DNA of 64,000 nucleotides from Verrucomicrobium sp. BvORR106 (GTDB lineage: Bacteria > Verrucomicrobiota > Verrucomicrobiia > Verrucomicrobiales > Verrucomicrobiaceae), in the NCBI RefSeq assembly GCF_000739655.1, contig NZ_BATR01000162.1, forward strand, positions 183,553 to 247,552, given 5' to 3'. Below the pieces are notes generated by a model. The model was not told where the DNA came from. It did no database searches and saw only the letters and a list, made by a program, of their open reading frames with translations. The position numbers and the translations under genes were made by a program. Positions 8,355-18,700 of this stretch are shown one piece after another. Within the stretch, counting starts at the first letter, position 1, and every line of letters begins with the position of its first letter.

Positions 8355-10235
8355 CTAATCCACGTAGCAAAAGGCACTGCTATTGATCACCGCCAGGCAA
8401 TAATCCGACACCGCCTCCTCCAGGCTCTCTGTCACCGCCGTCTGCCGGTTCAAAAACTCGCGCCCCAACGCCCTCTCCGCCGGACTCGCTGCACGGGACA
8501 GACACCGCCACGATACTGCCTCCACAATGGCGTCGTGATCACTCTGCCCCGCAGCCAGGATCTGCCGAGCCAGGCCTTTCACCAGTTCCAGACTGAAGGC
8601 CGAATTCATCAACATCAACGACTGCGGAGCCGTGGTGGAGACCTCCCGTCGGGCACACGAGGCCAGGGCATCCGGGCGGTCAAAGATCTCGAAGAGCGGG
8701 TACCGCAAGTTCCGCCGGGCGAACACATAGATGCTGCGACGATCATGCTCTGCCACATCTTCCGTCACGCTGGCTTTCCCCTTGGGAATGGTCACCGTCA
8801 CCTCCGGGGGCATGGGCAGCCTCACACCCGGTCCTCCCTGTTTCAAACTGAGCCGTCCTCCGGCGGACAGCAGAAAGTCCCGCAACGCCTCGCCGGAGAG
8901 GCGGCGACGGTTCATGCGGGAGTAGTCCAGGTTCGCTGAGTCCACGGTGAGGCAAGCGGATCCTGCCGGCACCACACTGGCCTGCCGGTAGGTGGCACTC
9001 ATGACCATGAGCTTGCGGAGTGACTTCATGCTCCACTGCTGCCGGGGCAGTTCGCTGGCCAGCCAGTCCAGAAGTTCCAGATGAGTGGGAGCCTCCCCCT
9101 GGGTGCCCAGATCGCCCGGGCTCCCTGCGAGCGCCCGCCCAAAATGTTCCTGCCACACCCGGTTCACCGTGGTTCGCAGAAACAAACCATTCTCCGGCCG
9201 CGCCACCCAGGTGGCCAGGGCACTGCGACGTCCACTGCTGCGCTGGGTCGGCGAGATCACCGCCGCAGCCGACTGGGCATCCGCGACACGGGGCCAGGCA
9301 GGAGCGACCGAAGGCCCCAAACGCCGGAAGTCCCCGCGAATGCTCACCAAAGCGGTCTGGCCCTGCGGACCCCGCTCCACCATGCCGGGTGGCAGTTGTT
9401 TGTCCCGTTGGAAATCGGCGATGTTCTCAAAGAACGCCCGCAGTCGGTAGAAGTCCGCCTGGCTCAGCGGATCATAGGGATGGTCATGGCACTGGGCACA
9501 GCCAATGGTCAGCCCCAGAAAGGCCGCCCCCACGGTGGTAGTGATCTCATTGAGCACCACATGCCGACGCTCGTCCTGGCTGTTGATGTCAGGCATATCC
9601 GGCCCCGCCACCAGGAAGCCTGTGGCGATCGCCTGGTCTTCAGTGAGTTCATCCCCGGCGATCTGGAGTCGCACGAACTCGTCATACGGCACATCCCGGT
9701 TGATGGCGGAGATCACCCAGTCCCGGTATCGCCAGGACTGCTTGCGGTCCAGGTCGTGCTCGAATCCATCCGTTTCCGCGAACCGCGCCAGATCCAGCCA
9801 GCCCTGCGCGGCATGCTCGCCATGGCGCTGGGATGCCAGCAACCGGTCCACCAGCGCCTCATAGGCCTGATCGGACGAATCCGCCTGGAAGGCCGCCACT
9901 TCCTCCTTGGTGGCAGGCAGCCCGGTGAGGTCAAAGGTCACCCGTCGGATCAGCGTGGCGGGGTCCGCAGCAGGACTCAACGCCAGCCCCTTGTCCTCCA
10001 GTCTGGCGAGTATGAAGCGGTCAATGGCATTGTGTACCTGATCGGTATGCTTGACCACCGGAGGCTCGGGGCGCACCAGGAGCCGAAAGGCCCAGTGCTC
10101 ACGATCCTTGTCAGTGACCGGCGCTTCATCCCGCACCGGATCGCTGGAGGCCTTGATGGCCCGGGCCCCGAGCTCGGGAGTTCCCACCCATAACACGCCC
10201 ATGAGAGCCAGGCCGGTGATGGACGTTGATCTCAT
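8355..10235 (-). CDS. DUF1549/DUF1553 protein (PSD1-type) without N-terminal cytochrome domain
   Basis: The 626-residue protein starts with a weak signal peptide (MRSTSITGLALMGVLWVG) and contains DUF1549 (about 65-285, with RRVTFDLTGLPAT and a CAQCHDHPYDP motif at C246/C249/H250) and DUF1553 (about 345-610, with TVNRVWQEHFGRAL and RRLSGEALRDFLL). Many PVC relatives are longer and carry an N-terminal CxxCH cytochrome segment; that segment is absent here, so the only haem-binding candidate is the CAQCH in DUF1549. It starts 4 bases after the DUF1501 stop and is clearly co-transcribed with it. Function is unknown in the family; periplasmic redox or polymer processing is commonly suspected. Confidence 0.86.
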   Translation of the reverse strand: MRSTSITGLALMGVLWVGTPELGARAIKASSDPVRDEAPVTDKDREHWAFRLLVRPEPPVVKHTDQVHNAIDRFILARLEDKGLALSPAADPATLIRRVTFDLTGLPATKEEVAAFQADSSDQAYEALVDRLLASQRHGEHAAQGWLDLARFAETDGFEHDLDRKQSWRYRDWVISAINRDVPYDEFVRLQIAGDELTEDQAIATGFLVAGPDMPDINSQDERRHVVLNEITTTVGAAFLGLTIGCAQCHDHPYDPLSQADFYRLRAFFENIADFQRDKQLPPGMVERGPQGQTALVSIRGDFRRLGPSVAPAWPRVADAQSAAAVISPTQRSSGRRSALATWVARPENGLFLRTTVNRVWQEHFGRALAGSPGDLGTQGEAPTHLELLDWLASELPRQQWSMKSLRKLMVMSATYRQASVVPAGSACLTVDSANLDYSRMNRRRLSGEALRDFLLSAGGRLSLKQGGPGVRLPMPPEVTVTIPKGKASVTEDVAEHDRRSIYVFARRNLRYPLFEIFDRPDALASCARREVSTTAPQSLMLMNSAFSLELVKGLARQILAAGQSDHDAIVEAVSWRCLSRAASPAERALGREFLNRQTAVTESLEEAVSDYCLAVINSSAFCYVD

Positions 10236-10239
10236 AAGG

Positions 10240-11661
10240 TCAAGCCAGGATTCCTTTCACCACCTGGCCGGCCACATCCGTGAGCCGGTCATCGCGGCCG
10301 TGGTGACGGTAGGTCAGCCGTTCATGATCCACGCCCAGCAGGTGCAAGATGGTCGCGTGCAGATCGTGCACATGCACCTTGTCCCGCTCCGCCCGCAGCC
10401 CCAGTTCATCCGTGGCACCGTGCACATGGCCGCCCTTCACCCCCGCTCCGGCCATCACCGTGGTGTAGCCGTAGGGGTTATGGTCCCGCCCTGTCCCCTT
10501 CTCACTCATGGGCATGCGTCCGAACTCCCCGCCCCAGATGACCAGCGTATCCTCCAGCAGACCGCGCTGCTTGAGGTCGCGTAGCAGTCCCGCGACGGGC
10601 TTGTCCGTTCGTTCGCAGTGCAGTGTGTGATTCTTGAGCACATCTTCATGCGCATCCCAGCCGTTGGTATCGCCGGAGTAGAGCTGCACAAACCGCACGC
10701 CGCGTTCGATCATTCGGCGCGCCAGCAGGCAGCGGGTGCCAAACTCCCGCGTGACCGGGTGATCCAGCCCATAGAGTTCACGAGTGGCTTCGGTCTCGCG
10801 ACTGATGTCCACCGCTTCAGGTGCGGCGGACTGCATGCGATACGCCAGCTCATAGGCCTGCAGTCGGGCCATGAGCTGGGTGTCCATCTCCCGCTGGCCG
10901 GCGTGCAGTTCATTCATCTGCCTCACGAGATCCAGTGTGGAGCGCTGCCTCTGCGAAGTCATGCTCGCAGCGGGCTTGAGATCCAGAATGGGCTGTTCAC
11001 CCGGACGCATCGTCGTCCCTTGGTAGGTAGCGGGAAGATAACCATTCCCCCAAGCCGGTGGGCCACCTTTGAGACCGCCGCCCGGGTCAGGCATCACCAC
11101 GAAGGCGGGCATGTCCTCGTTCTCGGACCCCAGTCCGTAGGATACCCAACTGCCCAGGCTGGGCCGCCCCATCAGGATGGAGCCCGTGTTCATCTGGTAC
11201 ACAGACTGGGGGTGATTCACACTATCCCCATGGCAGCTCCGGATGAGACAGAGCTCGTCCGCCAGACCCGCCATGTGCGGCAGGAAGTCGCTAATCTCAA
11301 TGCCAGACTGACCACGCGGTCGGAACGGCTTCACCGGCCCCAGCAAAGGATTCTGCGCCACCTTGCGACGGGTCTCGAAACTGCCAAAGCTGTCTGGCAG
11401 CGGCTTCCCCGCATAGCGCAGGAGGTCGGGCTTCGGGTCCAGGAGATCCACATGGCTGGGACCGCCGTGCATGAAGAGCCAGATGACCCGCTTCGCCCGA
11501 GGGGCAAAATGAGGCCCGCGCCCCACCGTGGAACCGGCCGCATCAGCCGTCCTCAAAGGGGCCGCCGCCATCAGGTGCGCCAGCGCCACGCTCCCCAGAC
11601 TCATGCCGGTGCCGCCCAGAAACTGGCGGCGGCTTAAGGCAGGATCAAAGGGTGAAGGCAT
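10240..11661 (-). CDS. DUF1501 domain protein, Tat-exported
   Basis: The 473-residue product begins MPSPFDPALSRRQFLGGTG, a twin-arginine signal. The frame is open to a GTG at 11703, but the ATG at 11661 puts the RR motif at the usual distance. DUF1501 fills the rest; visible landmarks are FMHGGPSHVDLLDPKP near residue 60, the IRSCHGDSVNHPQS segment near 135, and a late VIWGGEFGRMPMSEKGTGRDHNP block near 375, probable metal-ligand regions of this alkaline-phosphatase-like fold. It is the first gene of a two-gene operon with the DUF1549/DUF1553 gene. In many PVC genomes the order is the opposite. Confidence 0.87.
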   Translation of the reverse strand: MPSPFDPALSRRQFLGGTGMSLGSVALAHLMAAAPLRTADAAGSTVGRGPHFAPRAKRVIWLFMHGGPSHVDLLDPKPDLLRYAGKPLPDSFGSFETRRKVAQNPLLGPVKPFRPRGQSGIEISDFLPHMAGLADELCLIRSCHGDSVNHPQSVYQMNTGSILMGRPSLGSWVSYGLGSENEDMPAFVVMPDPGGGLKGGPPAWGNGYLPATYQGTTMRPGEQPILDLKPAASMTSQRQRSTLDLVRQMNELHAGQREMDTQLMARLQAYELAYRMQSAAPEAVDISRETEATRELYGLDHPVTREFGTRCLLARRMIERGVRFVQLYSGDTNGWDAHEDVLKNHTLHCERTDKPVAGLLRDLKQRGLLEDTLVIWGGEFGRMPMSEKGTGRDHNPYGYTTVMAGAGVKGGHVHGATDELGLRAERDKVHVHDLHATILHLLGVDHERLTYRHHGRDDRLTDVAGQVVKGILA

Positions 11662-11766
11662 GGCCAAACGAGTCGAATGGAACTCTGGACGCGCCCAGCC
11701 CACTCGTTCTTGCGTGGGGATTGACGAATCTTATCCAAATGGAAAAATCGTCCATCCTCTTGCGCA

Positions 11767-12609
11767 TCACCGTCGGCGGTACTCGCTCGGAGCACAGCCC
11801 ACCCAGCGCTTGAATGCCCGGGAAAAGACCAGCCCATCCCGGTAGCCCACCTCACCAGCCACCACCTCCACCTTGTCACTGGTCGTCTCCAGGAGTTGCC
11901 GGGCCCGTTGCATCCTCATGTAAGTGAGGTGCTGCATGGGACTGCGGCCCAGCTCGCGCTGACAGACACGCCGCAGGTGCTCTCCGCTGGAGTGGTAGGC
12001 CCTGGCCAGTGATTCCAGAGTCCACTCTTCAGCAAGGGTCTGCTGCACACTCGTCCACAAGGTCCAGAGCCGGGCCTCCATCTCAAACGGCTGCGCCACG
12101 CGACGCGCCAACCCGTGGGCCAGCTCAATCCAGTGATGCAGCAGTTTGGGATCGCGACGCCCCTCCCACTCCGTCCGCAACCCTTCGACAGCCCGGGCAA
12201 TCTCCATCGCCCCTTCACCGGCAAGCACCGGCGAGGAGGCGCCCACCATCGGCGATACGAACGCTGGCTCGTCGTACCGCAGCCAGGTAAAGCGCCAGAC
12301 CTCCGCCCCCTCTGCGTGAAAGGCATTCAGCACCCGGGGCGGAGCCATGCACACCATGCCAGCACTGACCCGCTGCCAGCGTCCGTCCAGCAGCACCCGG
12401 CCCACTCCCGCCGTACAGGCGAGCACAAAACTCCCCGCTGGCTGCAACCGCACCCGTCGATAGGGCACCCGGGCCTCATCCAGGCCCAGCCGGGCGATAC
12501 GATGGGCGGCCAGCTCCCGACAATCACCGGTCTCCAGCACCCATCGTTTCGACCGCGGGCCATCCCGCGTCGTTTCCACGAACTCCATCTCCTCCTTGCC
12601 AGATTTCAT
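11767..12609 (-). CDS. AraC-family transcriptional regulator
   Basis: The 280-residue protein has an N-terminal cupin-like sensor half (about 20-160) and a C-terminal pair of helix-turn-helices (about 190-280). The C-terminal part reads LESLARAYHSSGEHLRRVCQ, then the linker helix with MRMQRARQLLETT, and ends GYRDGLVFSRAFKRWVGCAPSEYRRR, the classical AraC signature with small substitutions. The family usually binds DNA as a dimer and responds to a sugar or other small ligand. It lies 105 bases upstream of the DUF1501 start on the same strand, so control of that operon is a reasonable guess, but no operator is visible to me. Confidence 0.88.
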   Translation of the reverse strand: MKSGKEEMEFVETTRDGPRSKRWVLETGDCRELAAHRIARLGLDEARVPYRRVRLQPAGSFVLACTAGVGRVLLDGRWQRVSAGMVCMAPPRVLNAFHAEGAEVWRFTWLRYDEPAFVSPMVGASSPVLAGEGAMEIARAVEGLRTEWEGRRDPKLLHHWIELAHGLARRVAQPFEMEARLWTLWTSVQQTLAEEWTLESLARAYHSSGEHLRRVCQRELGRSPMQHLTYMRMQRARQLLETTSDKVEVVAGEVGYRDGLVFSRAFKRWVGCAPSEYRRR

Positions 12610-12624
12610 GATGCGAAGGGAGCG

Positions 12625-13389
12625 TCAGTCTTCAAAACGGCCGAGATAGACATTCGTGTCATAGTCAAAGAAGACCTTCCCCTCCTCCTGATGCGTCTCG
12701 AACAGGGCATCGAGGTCCGCAAGCATGGGCCCATAGCCTGACTGCCCCGCTGCGGGAACATAGGACGAGGACAGCATCCTCCCCCGCAATCCTTCCCGGT
12801 CAAACACCTGCCGGTTGAAAAAGGAATGGCAGACAAAGTGGCCGGGCCGGAAGAACTCGGCCAGCATCACCTCGGAGATCCTCGTGTGGTCCACGTGTTT
12901 GTAGTCCGTGCCATGCTGCAAGAGGAATGCCTCGTAGGCGATCAGGAACGGAGAGGTTGTGGTCAGACGCTTGTTCCAGATCAGCGCCACCGCCCCCTGA
13001 GGCCGCAGGATCCGTTGGAACTCCACCTTGGCGCGCACTGGGTCAAACCAGTGAAACGCCTGCCCGGCGGACACCAGATCCACGCTGTGGTCCGCCAGTC
13101 CTGTCTGCTCGGCCGTGCCCGCCACACTGTGCAGCCGGGGGTAGCCAGCCAGCAGGCGCTCCCCGGCCGTGCGCATCTCCAGATTGGGTTCCACCGCGAA
13201 GACCTCATTCCCCGCCTGCAGGTACATCTCAGTGAGAATCCCCGTGCCAGATCCCACATCGGCCACGACGGATTGCTCATTCCAGCCGGCCTCCTGCCTC
13301 AGCAGGTCGAGGACCGCCATAGGGTAGCCCGGCCGGTATTTGACGTAGTTGTCAACACGGTCGGAGAAACGTGCAGTCGGGTCGGACAT
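12625..13389 (-). CDS. Class I SAM-dependent methyltransferase
   Basis: The 254-residue cytoplasmic protein has the Rossmann-type methyltransferase order: an N-terminal FSDRVDNYVKYRPGYP segment, motif I VADVGSGTGILTE near residue 42, the acidic FAVEPN end of strand 2 near 65, and SAGQAFHWFD (motif IV region) near 107. This YxxxRPxYP opening and QAFHWF motif are typical of a broad group of small-molecule methyltransferases annotated from UbiE-like and trans-aconitate-like domains. Substrate not predictable. Its stop lies 15 bases before the AraC regulator start on the same strand, so the two could be co-transcribed. Confidence 0.85.
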   Translation of the reverse strand: MSDPTARFSDRVDNYVKYRPGYPMAVLDLLRQEAGWNEQSVVADVGSGTGILTEMYLQAGNEVFAVEPNLEMRTAGERLLAGYPRLHSVAGTAEQTGLADHSVDLVSAGQAFHWFDPVRAKVEFQRILRPQGAVALIWNKRLTTTSPFLIAYEAFLLQHGTDYKHVDHTRISEVMLAEFFRPGHFVCHSFFNRQVFDREGLRGRMLSSSYVPAAGQSGYGPMLADLDALFETHQEEGKVFFDYDTNVYLGRFED

Positions 13390-13446
13390 GGCCGAAGCCT
13401 ACGTCCACCCGACTCAGAAAAAAAGGGAAATCACTGAGGCCCCATC

Positions 13447-15507
13447 TCACTTCACCGGGAGCCATTGCACCGCATCCACTGAGACAAAGCCCTTGGTCCC
13501 GGCGTTACTCACCTGCACGGCGGCAGGCTGATTGGCAACAAAGTCGAAGGTTCCCAGGCTGACAAACACCTTGTCATGCACCCCCGGCTTGCGTTCATCC
13601 ACCGACACCTTGGCGATGCCACCCGCATGGGTGATCTCGATGGGCACGTTCGCGGACCGGTTGGGCGCAGAGGAGTACGCGAAGCGTACCTCATATCTGC
13701 CGGCAGCCGGAAGCTGGGTCACGAACTTGGCCGCCTTCTCCCCCTTGCCGGAATCCCCGTCGTTGTGACTGGCATCATCCACGGGAGCCCCATAGCCGCT
13801 GGACACCCAGGAGCCGGTGAACTCCGCATGCGCATCATCCACCACCACCCCAGCCAGTTGATCTGAGGCGGGCCCCAGCACGAGATTGGGCAGATCCAGC
13901 ACTGCCTTTTGCTCGCGCAGTTTCGCCTGCAGTGCCGGCACCGAAACATCCTGCACCGCGACATTGCCCTTCACCGCCATGGCCGCGGAGAGCCCGCTGG
14001 CATGGCCCAGCGCCATGTACACCGGCTCCATCCGCAGCGAGCAGGTGGCAATGTGTGAGGCAGAGAGGCAAACGGGTACGAGGAGATTATCACACTCCGA
14101 CTTCTTGGGGACCAGGGACCGGTACGGGATCTGGTACGGCTTGGCTGGAGCATCCTGGAAAGAACCTTCGTCCGTGACTGTGCCGTCCTCCGCCACGACC
14201 CGCTGCACAATGTGGCAGTCAATGACAAAGGAGCCCATGCCCACGGTATCGGTTTTGAAGATCTCGCGTTGCACATCCCGCTGGGTCATCACGCAGTCGC
14301 TGATCATGCGTCGCCCCTCCCGCACATACAGCGCATAGGGCCAGTGACCGTTGTCGGTGAACTCATCTTTGCAGAGCCCCCAGGTGTTGGTCTCGTCCCG
14401 CAGCTTCTGTGGCACGCGGGAATCATTGCCCAGGAAGTACAGGAGCCCCTGCACATAGTTCACATGGTCCTTCGCGATCCTTTCACGCGTAGCGGCATCC
14501 CCTTCCAGGTAGCCGACATTCCCACCAGGATAGTCCGTGGAAAAGAGACCCTGCGCGTTCAAGTCCACTTTGCCATGACCGATCTGCCCCAGATGGACGA
14601 GACGACCAAAGGCCACCTCTGGGTAGCTTTGAATCAATCTCAGCAGCAGTTCGTATCGGGCAGGCTCATATCCCTCAGGCTTGGGGAATGGCACACGGAT
14701 GTCCGGCCGCTGCGTCACGCAGACGCGGAAGTTGTAGGCTTGAGTCAGCTTGTCCGCGTCGCCAGGCTTCCCATTGAGTTCCGTGACCCCAAACAGCAAC
14801 TTGCCGTCGTCTCCCCGCGCATTGATTTTGCACGGCGTGCCATGGATGTAGTGCGGCCCGGTGCCTCCCACACATTTGCACGCCACGCCCATGACATCCG
14901 CGCCATGCGAGCGAACGGGCATCGGGTGAATGCCCGCCAGAGGCTCCCCGTACTGCGCTTTGCTCTCCCGGCCCAGCGTGTGGCTCACGCCAGAAGCCGC
15001 CAGCAGATCCCCTTCATATGTCGCGTCCACAAAGACCCGCCCCTCATACACCTGCCCATCGGCGGTGGTGAGGCTCGTGATCCGTCCACTCTTCTTCTCC
15101 AGTGCTTTCAGCGACTGTTCCGTCACCACCTTCACCCCGGCCTCTTTCAGCATGGCCTGAAACGCGTCCATGTTGGCCTGCGGCTCGGCATACCACAGGG
15201 GTGTCTCCGGCTTGACCACTGCGGCCTTTGTAAAGTACTCCCGCGGAAACCCACCGATGCATTCCTGCCTGCCCAGATCTGTGGAGGAAAGCCCGCCCGT
15301 CACCATCCCACCCACCCACTTGGTGGGCTCGATCACGACCACCGACACCCCCTCACGCGCCGCGGTGATGCCCGCGGCAAGTCCCGCAGGCGTGCCTCCA
15401 TAGACCACGAGATCAAACGAGGCCGCCGGTGCCACCGTGGCACCCGCAGCAAGACCTAGAGCAGCCACGGCAAGGTGCCTCAAACGCGGAAACAGATGGG
15501 AAAACAT
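13447..15507 (-). CDS. Secreted FAD-dependent oxidoreductase with C-terminal golvesin-type domain
   Basis: The 686-residue protein begins at the ATG 15507 (MFSHLFPRLRHLAVAAL, cleavage near APAAS); a TTG at 15522 is also in frame. An FAD-binding Rossmann motif VVYGGTPAGLAAGITAAREG follows the signal peptide, with VVIEP at the adenine-ribose Glu and GGMVTGGL just after, the pattern of the FAD_oxidored (PF12831) family. The FAD part runs to about residue 525. The last 145 residues (from VVDDAHAEFTGSW to VSVDAVQWLP) look like the golvesin/xanthan-lyase C-terminal beta domain often linked to carbohydrate binding. It is divergent from the giant DUF1080 fusion with about 200 bases between starts, so the two may share a control region. 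Substrate unknown. Confidence 0.84.
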   Translation of the reverse strand: MFSHLFPRLRHLAVAALGLAAGATVAPAASFDLVVYGGTPAGLAAGITAAREGVSVVVIEPTKWVGGMVTGGLSSTDLGRQECIGGFPREYFTKAAVVKPETPLWYAEPQANMDAFQAMLKEAGVKVVTEQSLKALEKKSGRITSLTTADGQVYEGRVFVDATYEGDLLAASGVSHTLGRESKAQYGEPLAGIHPMPVRSHGADVMGVACKCVGGTGPHYIHGTPCKINARGDDGKLLFGVTELNGKPGDADKLTQAYNFRVCVTQRPDIRVPFPKPEGYEPARYELLLRLIQSYPEVAFGRLVHLGQIGHGKVDLNAQGLFSTDYPGGNVGYLEGDAATRERIAKDHVNYVQGLLYFLGNDSRVPQKLRDETNTWGLCKDEFTDNGHWPYALYVREGRRMISDCVMTQRDVQREIFKTDTVGMGSFVIDCHIVQRVVAEDGTVTDEGSFQDAPAKPYQIPYRSLVPKKSECDNLLVPVCLSASHIATCSLRMEPVYMALGHASGLSAAMAVKGNVAVQDVSVPALQAKLREQKAVLDLPNLVLGPASDQLAGVVVDDAHAEFTGSWVSSGYGAPVDDASHNDGDSGKGEKAAKFVTQLPAAGRYEVRFAYSSAPNRSANVPIEITHAGGIAKVSVDERKPGVHDKVFVSLGTFDFVANQPAAVQVSNAGTKGFVSVDAVQWLPVK

Positions 15508-15708
15508 GAAAGGATGGAGCAAGATTGAATTCTGCTACGGTGAGTCCTCCACCCCGAAAAATGGACAGGTATTTTGATCCACCCGTTCGGCCCAAGACTA
15601 CCGCAGGAACACATTACCCCTTTCAGATGCATCTCCCGCTGGTGGATTTCTGCCATGGATTCCGTCCTCCGTGCAGCGTTTAATCCCCTGTCCACCCTCT
15701 CCCGCTCC

Positions 15709-18700
15709 ATGCTTCTCACCCGCATCCGACTGCTCCTCTTTCTCCTGCCCTTGCTCGCGCTTCCCTCCGCGCACGCAGAAACGGTGACTCTCTTTGACGG
15801 CAAAACCCTTCAGGGTTGGGAGGGTGATGCCAAACTGTGGAGTGTGCAGGAAGGCTTGATCACGGGCGGCTCGCTCACGGAGAAGGTGGCTCACAACGAC
15901 TTCCTGGCCACCACCCGGAGCTATCACAACTTTGACCTCCGGCTGAAAATCAAAGTCACCGGTACCGAAGGCTTCATCAACAGCGGGGTCCAGATCCGCA
16001 GTGTGCGGGTGCCGGGGAACAGCGAGATGAGCGGCTATCAGGTGGACGCCGGTGACGGCTGGTGGGGCAAGCTCTATGACGAGTCCCGTCGCAACAAGGT
16101 GGTGGGTGAACCCAAAGACGCCGCTTCCGTGACTGCCGCAGTGAAGAAGAACGGCTGGAACGAGTACCGGATCCGAGCCGAAGGACCGCGCATCCAGTCA
16201 TGGATCAACGGGGTACCGGCACTCGATTACACCGAAGGCGAAGCAACCATTGCCCAGGACGGGCGGATTGGCATTCAGGTGCACGGCGGAGGCAAGGCCC
16301 TCGTCCAGGTTAAGGAAATTACCATTGAAGAACTCGCCCCGACCGCAGGAGCCACCACCTGGGAAAAGCTCGGCGGCTATGAAGGGATGAAGGCCAAGCT
16401 CCCCGCCCCGGCGAAGGCCGCCGAAAGCAAGCCCAAGAGGGACATCAGCTACAACACCGTCAGCACCTCCGCCCTCTCCCCAGAGCAGGAACTGGCCACC
16501 TTCAAGGTGCCCGATGGGTTCAAGGTCGAACTCGTGGCCGCAGAGACCGAGGGCATTGGCAAGTTCATCTCCGTGGCCTGGGATCATGCGGGCCGCATGT
16601 GGACCATGACCGCACTGGACTACCCCGTGGATGCCAACGAGAACCGGCCCTTTGCCGAGGCACTATATAAAAATGGCGGCCGCGACAAGCTCGTGGTTTA
16701 CGATCAACCCTATGGCCAGGGACCGGCCAAGCCGCGCATCTTTGCGGAAGGACTGGCCATCCCGCTGGGCATCCTGCCGTGGGGCGATGGTGTCTATGCC
16801 CAGCATGGCCCGGATATCCGCTACTACCGGGACAAGGACGGGGATGGCAAGGCGGATGGCTTTGACACCATTCTCTCCGGGTTCGGCATTGATGACTCGC
16901 ACCTCTTCGCCCACCAGTTCACGCCCGGACCGGGAGGCTGGATCTATCTGGCTCAGGGTGCCTTCAACCACGGCGAAGTGCGTCGCCCAGACGGCAGTGA
17001 TTTTGCCACCGGAGGCCTGTTCTCAGCCAACCCGCAGAAGAGTGTGCCCTTCAGCTTCTGCAAGCTCGCCCGCATGCGGGCCGATGGCTCCGACTTCCAA
17101 CTGGTCTCCAGCGGACCCAACAACATTTGGGGACTTACCGTGGATCGCACCGGGGAAATGTTCATGCAGGAAGCCAATGACATGGGCTATCCCATCATCC
17201 CCTTCCGCCCCGGCACGCATGTCCCAGGGGTGGGCAGTCAAAAGCTCAAGCCCTATGCCCCGGTCCAGCCCCCTTCTCTGAGCCCGCCCCAAATGGGCGG
17301 CACGGGCCTCTCCGGCCTGGCGCTCAAAGAGGAGTCTGACTGGCCGGCCTCCTTCACGGGTGAAGGCGACCACCGCATCTTCTACCTGGCCAATCCCATC
17401 ACCAACCGCGTGCAGGCGGTGAAGGCCACCGCGACTGGCTCTGGCTACACTTTCACCAAGCTGGACGACTTCATGACCAGCACGGATCCCTGGTTCCGCC
17501 CCATCGCCATTCAGTTCGGCCCAGATGGTGCACTCTATGTGGTGGATTGGTACAACAAGATCATCAGCCACAATGAGGTGCCCCGCATCCACCCGGATCG
17601 CGACAAGACCCGGGGCCGCATCTGGCGCATCCGCCATAAGGACCAACGCCCCGCCCAAGTGCCGGACATGACCAAGATGCCGACCGATGACCTCCTGCTC
17701 TACCTGGAGTCACCCAACCAGTGGGCCCAGAATGCTGCGTGGCAGCAGCTTGTCCTGCGCAAGGCCAAAGACTTGGCACCGACCCTCAAGGCGCTCGCGA
17801 TGGACGAGAACAAATCGAGCGACACCCGCATTCACGCGCTCTGGACTTGGGAGGAACTAGGTGGTGCAGACTCCGCCCCGCTCGCCGGACTGCTCAAGGA
17901 AGCAGACCGTGATTTCCGTCGCGAGGCAGCCCGTGCCATCAGCACCTTTGCCGCGGAGCTGGGCCAGGGCCAGGTTGTTAATCTCCTGAAACCCGTCCTC
18001 ACTGATGCCGATGCCGAGGTGCGCTTTGCTGCGGTTCTTACTCTTAACAGCATCAAACAGCCGGAGCCTGCCGTGCTCGATCTGGCGGCAAGGTTTTCTG
18101 TCCCACCGGACTCTGCCACGCCGTATGAGGCCGAGTTCCAGCGCTTCCTGGTGCGCGCCACACTGGAACAGCATCCCGCCAAGCTGGCCGCCTTCCTGGA
18201 CAGCCCCGATGCTGCCCCTCTTCCTGCCGAGGCCAAACTATTCGCTTCCCTGGCCCTGCCGGAGCTGGAGGCCCTACCCCGCTTCGTCAATGCCTTCGCC
18301 GCAGCCAACCGCGCCCCTACGGACGAAGAGATCGTGCTCCTGCTGAAGGCCCCTCCTGCTCTGGAAAAAGGCGTCACCATCCTGCTTGGTCAGCAGACCA
18401 ACCGTCTCCCCGCTTTGCTGGCAGCTGTGCGCCAGCGCGACCGGGTGGACCGCGCCCGCGCCGCCCGCATGCTCAGCCTGGCGGCCTCTGCTCTGGCCAA
18501 GAAAGGTGCTGGCGCCCAGATGAATGCGGACCTCGTCGCCTATGCCGCCAGCTTCCCCACTCCGGACCTCGCGCCCACCTTGGTGGACACCGCATTGCAT
18601 GCCGTGGATGAATCCACCGCGCCAGCATCTGCCAACTTCATCCCCGCCCCCAAGGCCGAAGCGAGACGCCAGCTTGCCATCGAAGCTCTTGCACTGCTCA

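Noticed and set aside
9498..9512. CxxCH motif in the DUF1549 protein as a second full cytochrome domain
   Set aside because: It is a conserved motif inside DUF1549, without the surrounding planctomycete haem c segment; haem binding is possible but not supported by itself.
14212..15459. 415-codon open frame antisense to the FAD oxidoreductase
   Set aside because: No recognisable features; the minus-strand frame has an FAD motif and a signal peptide.
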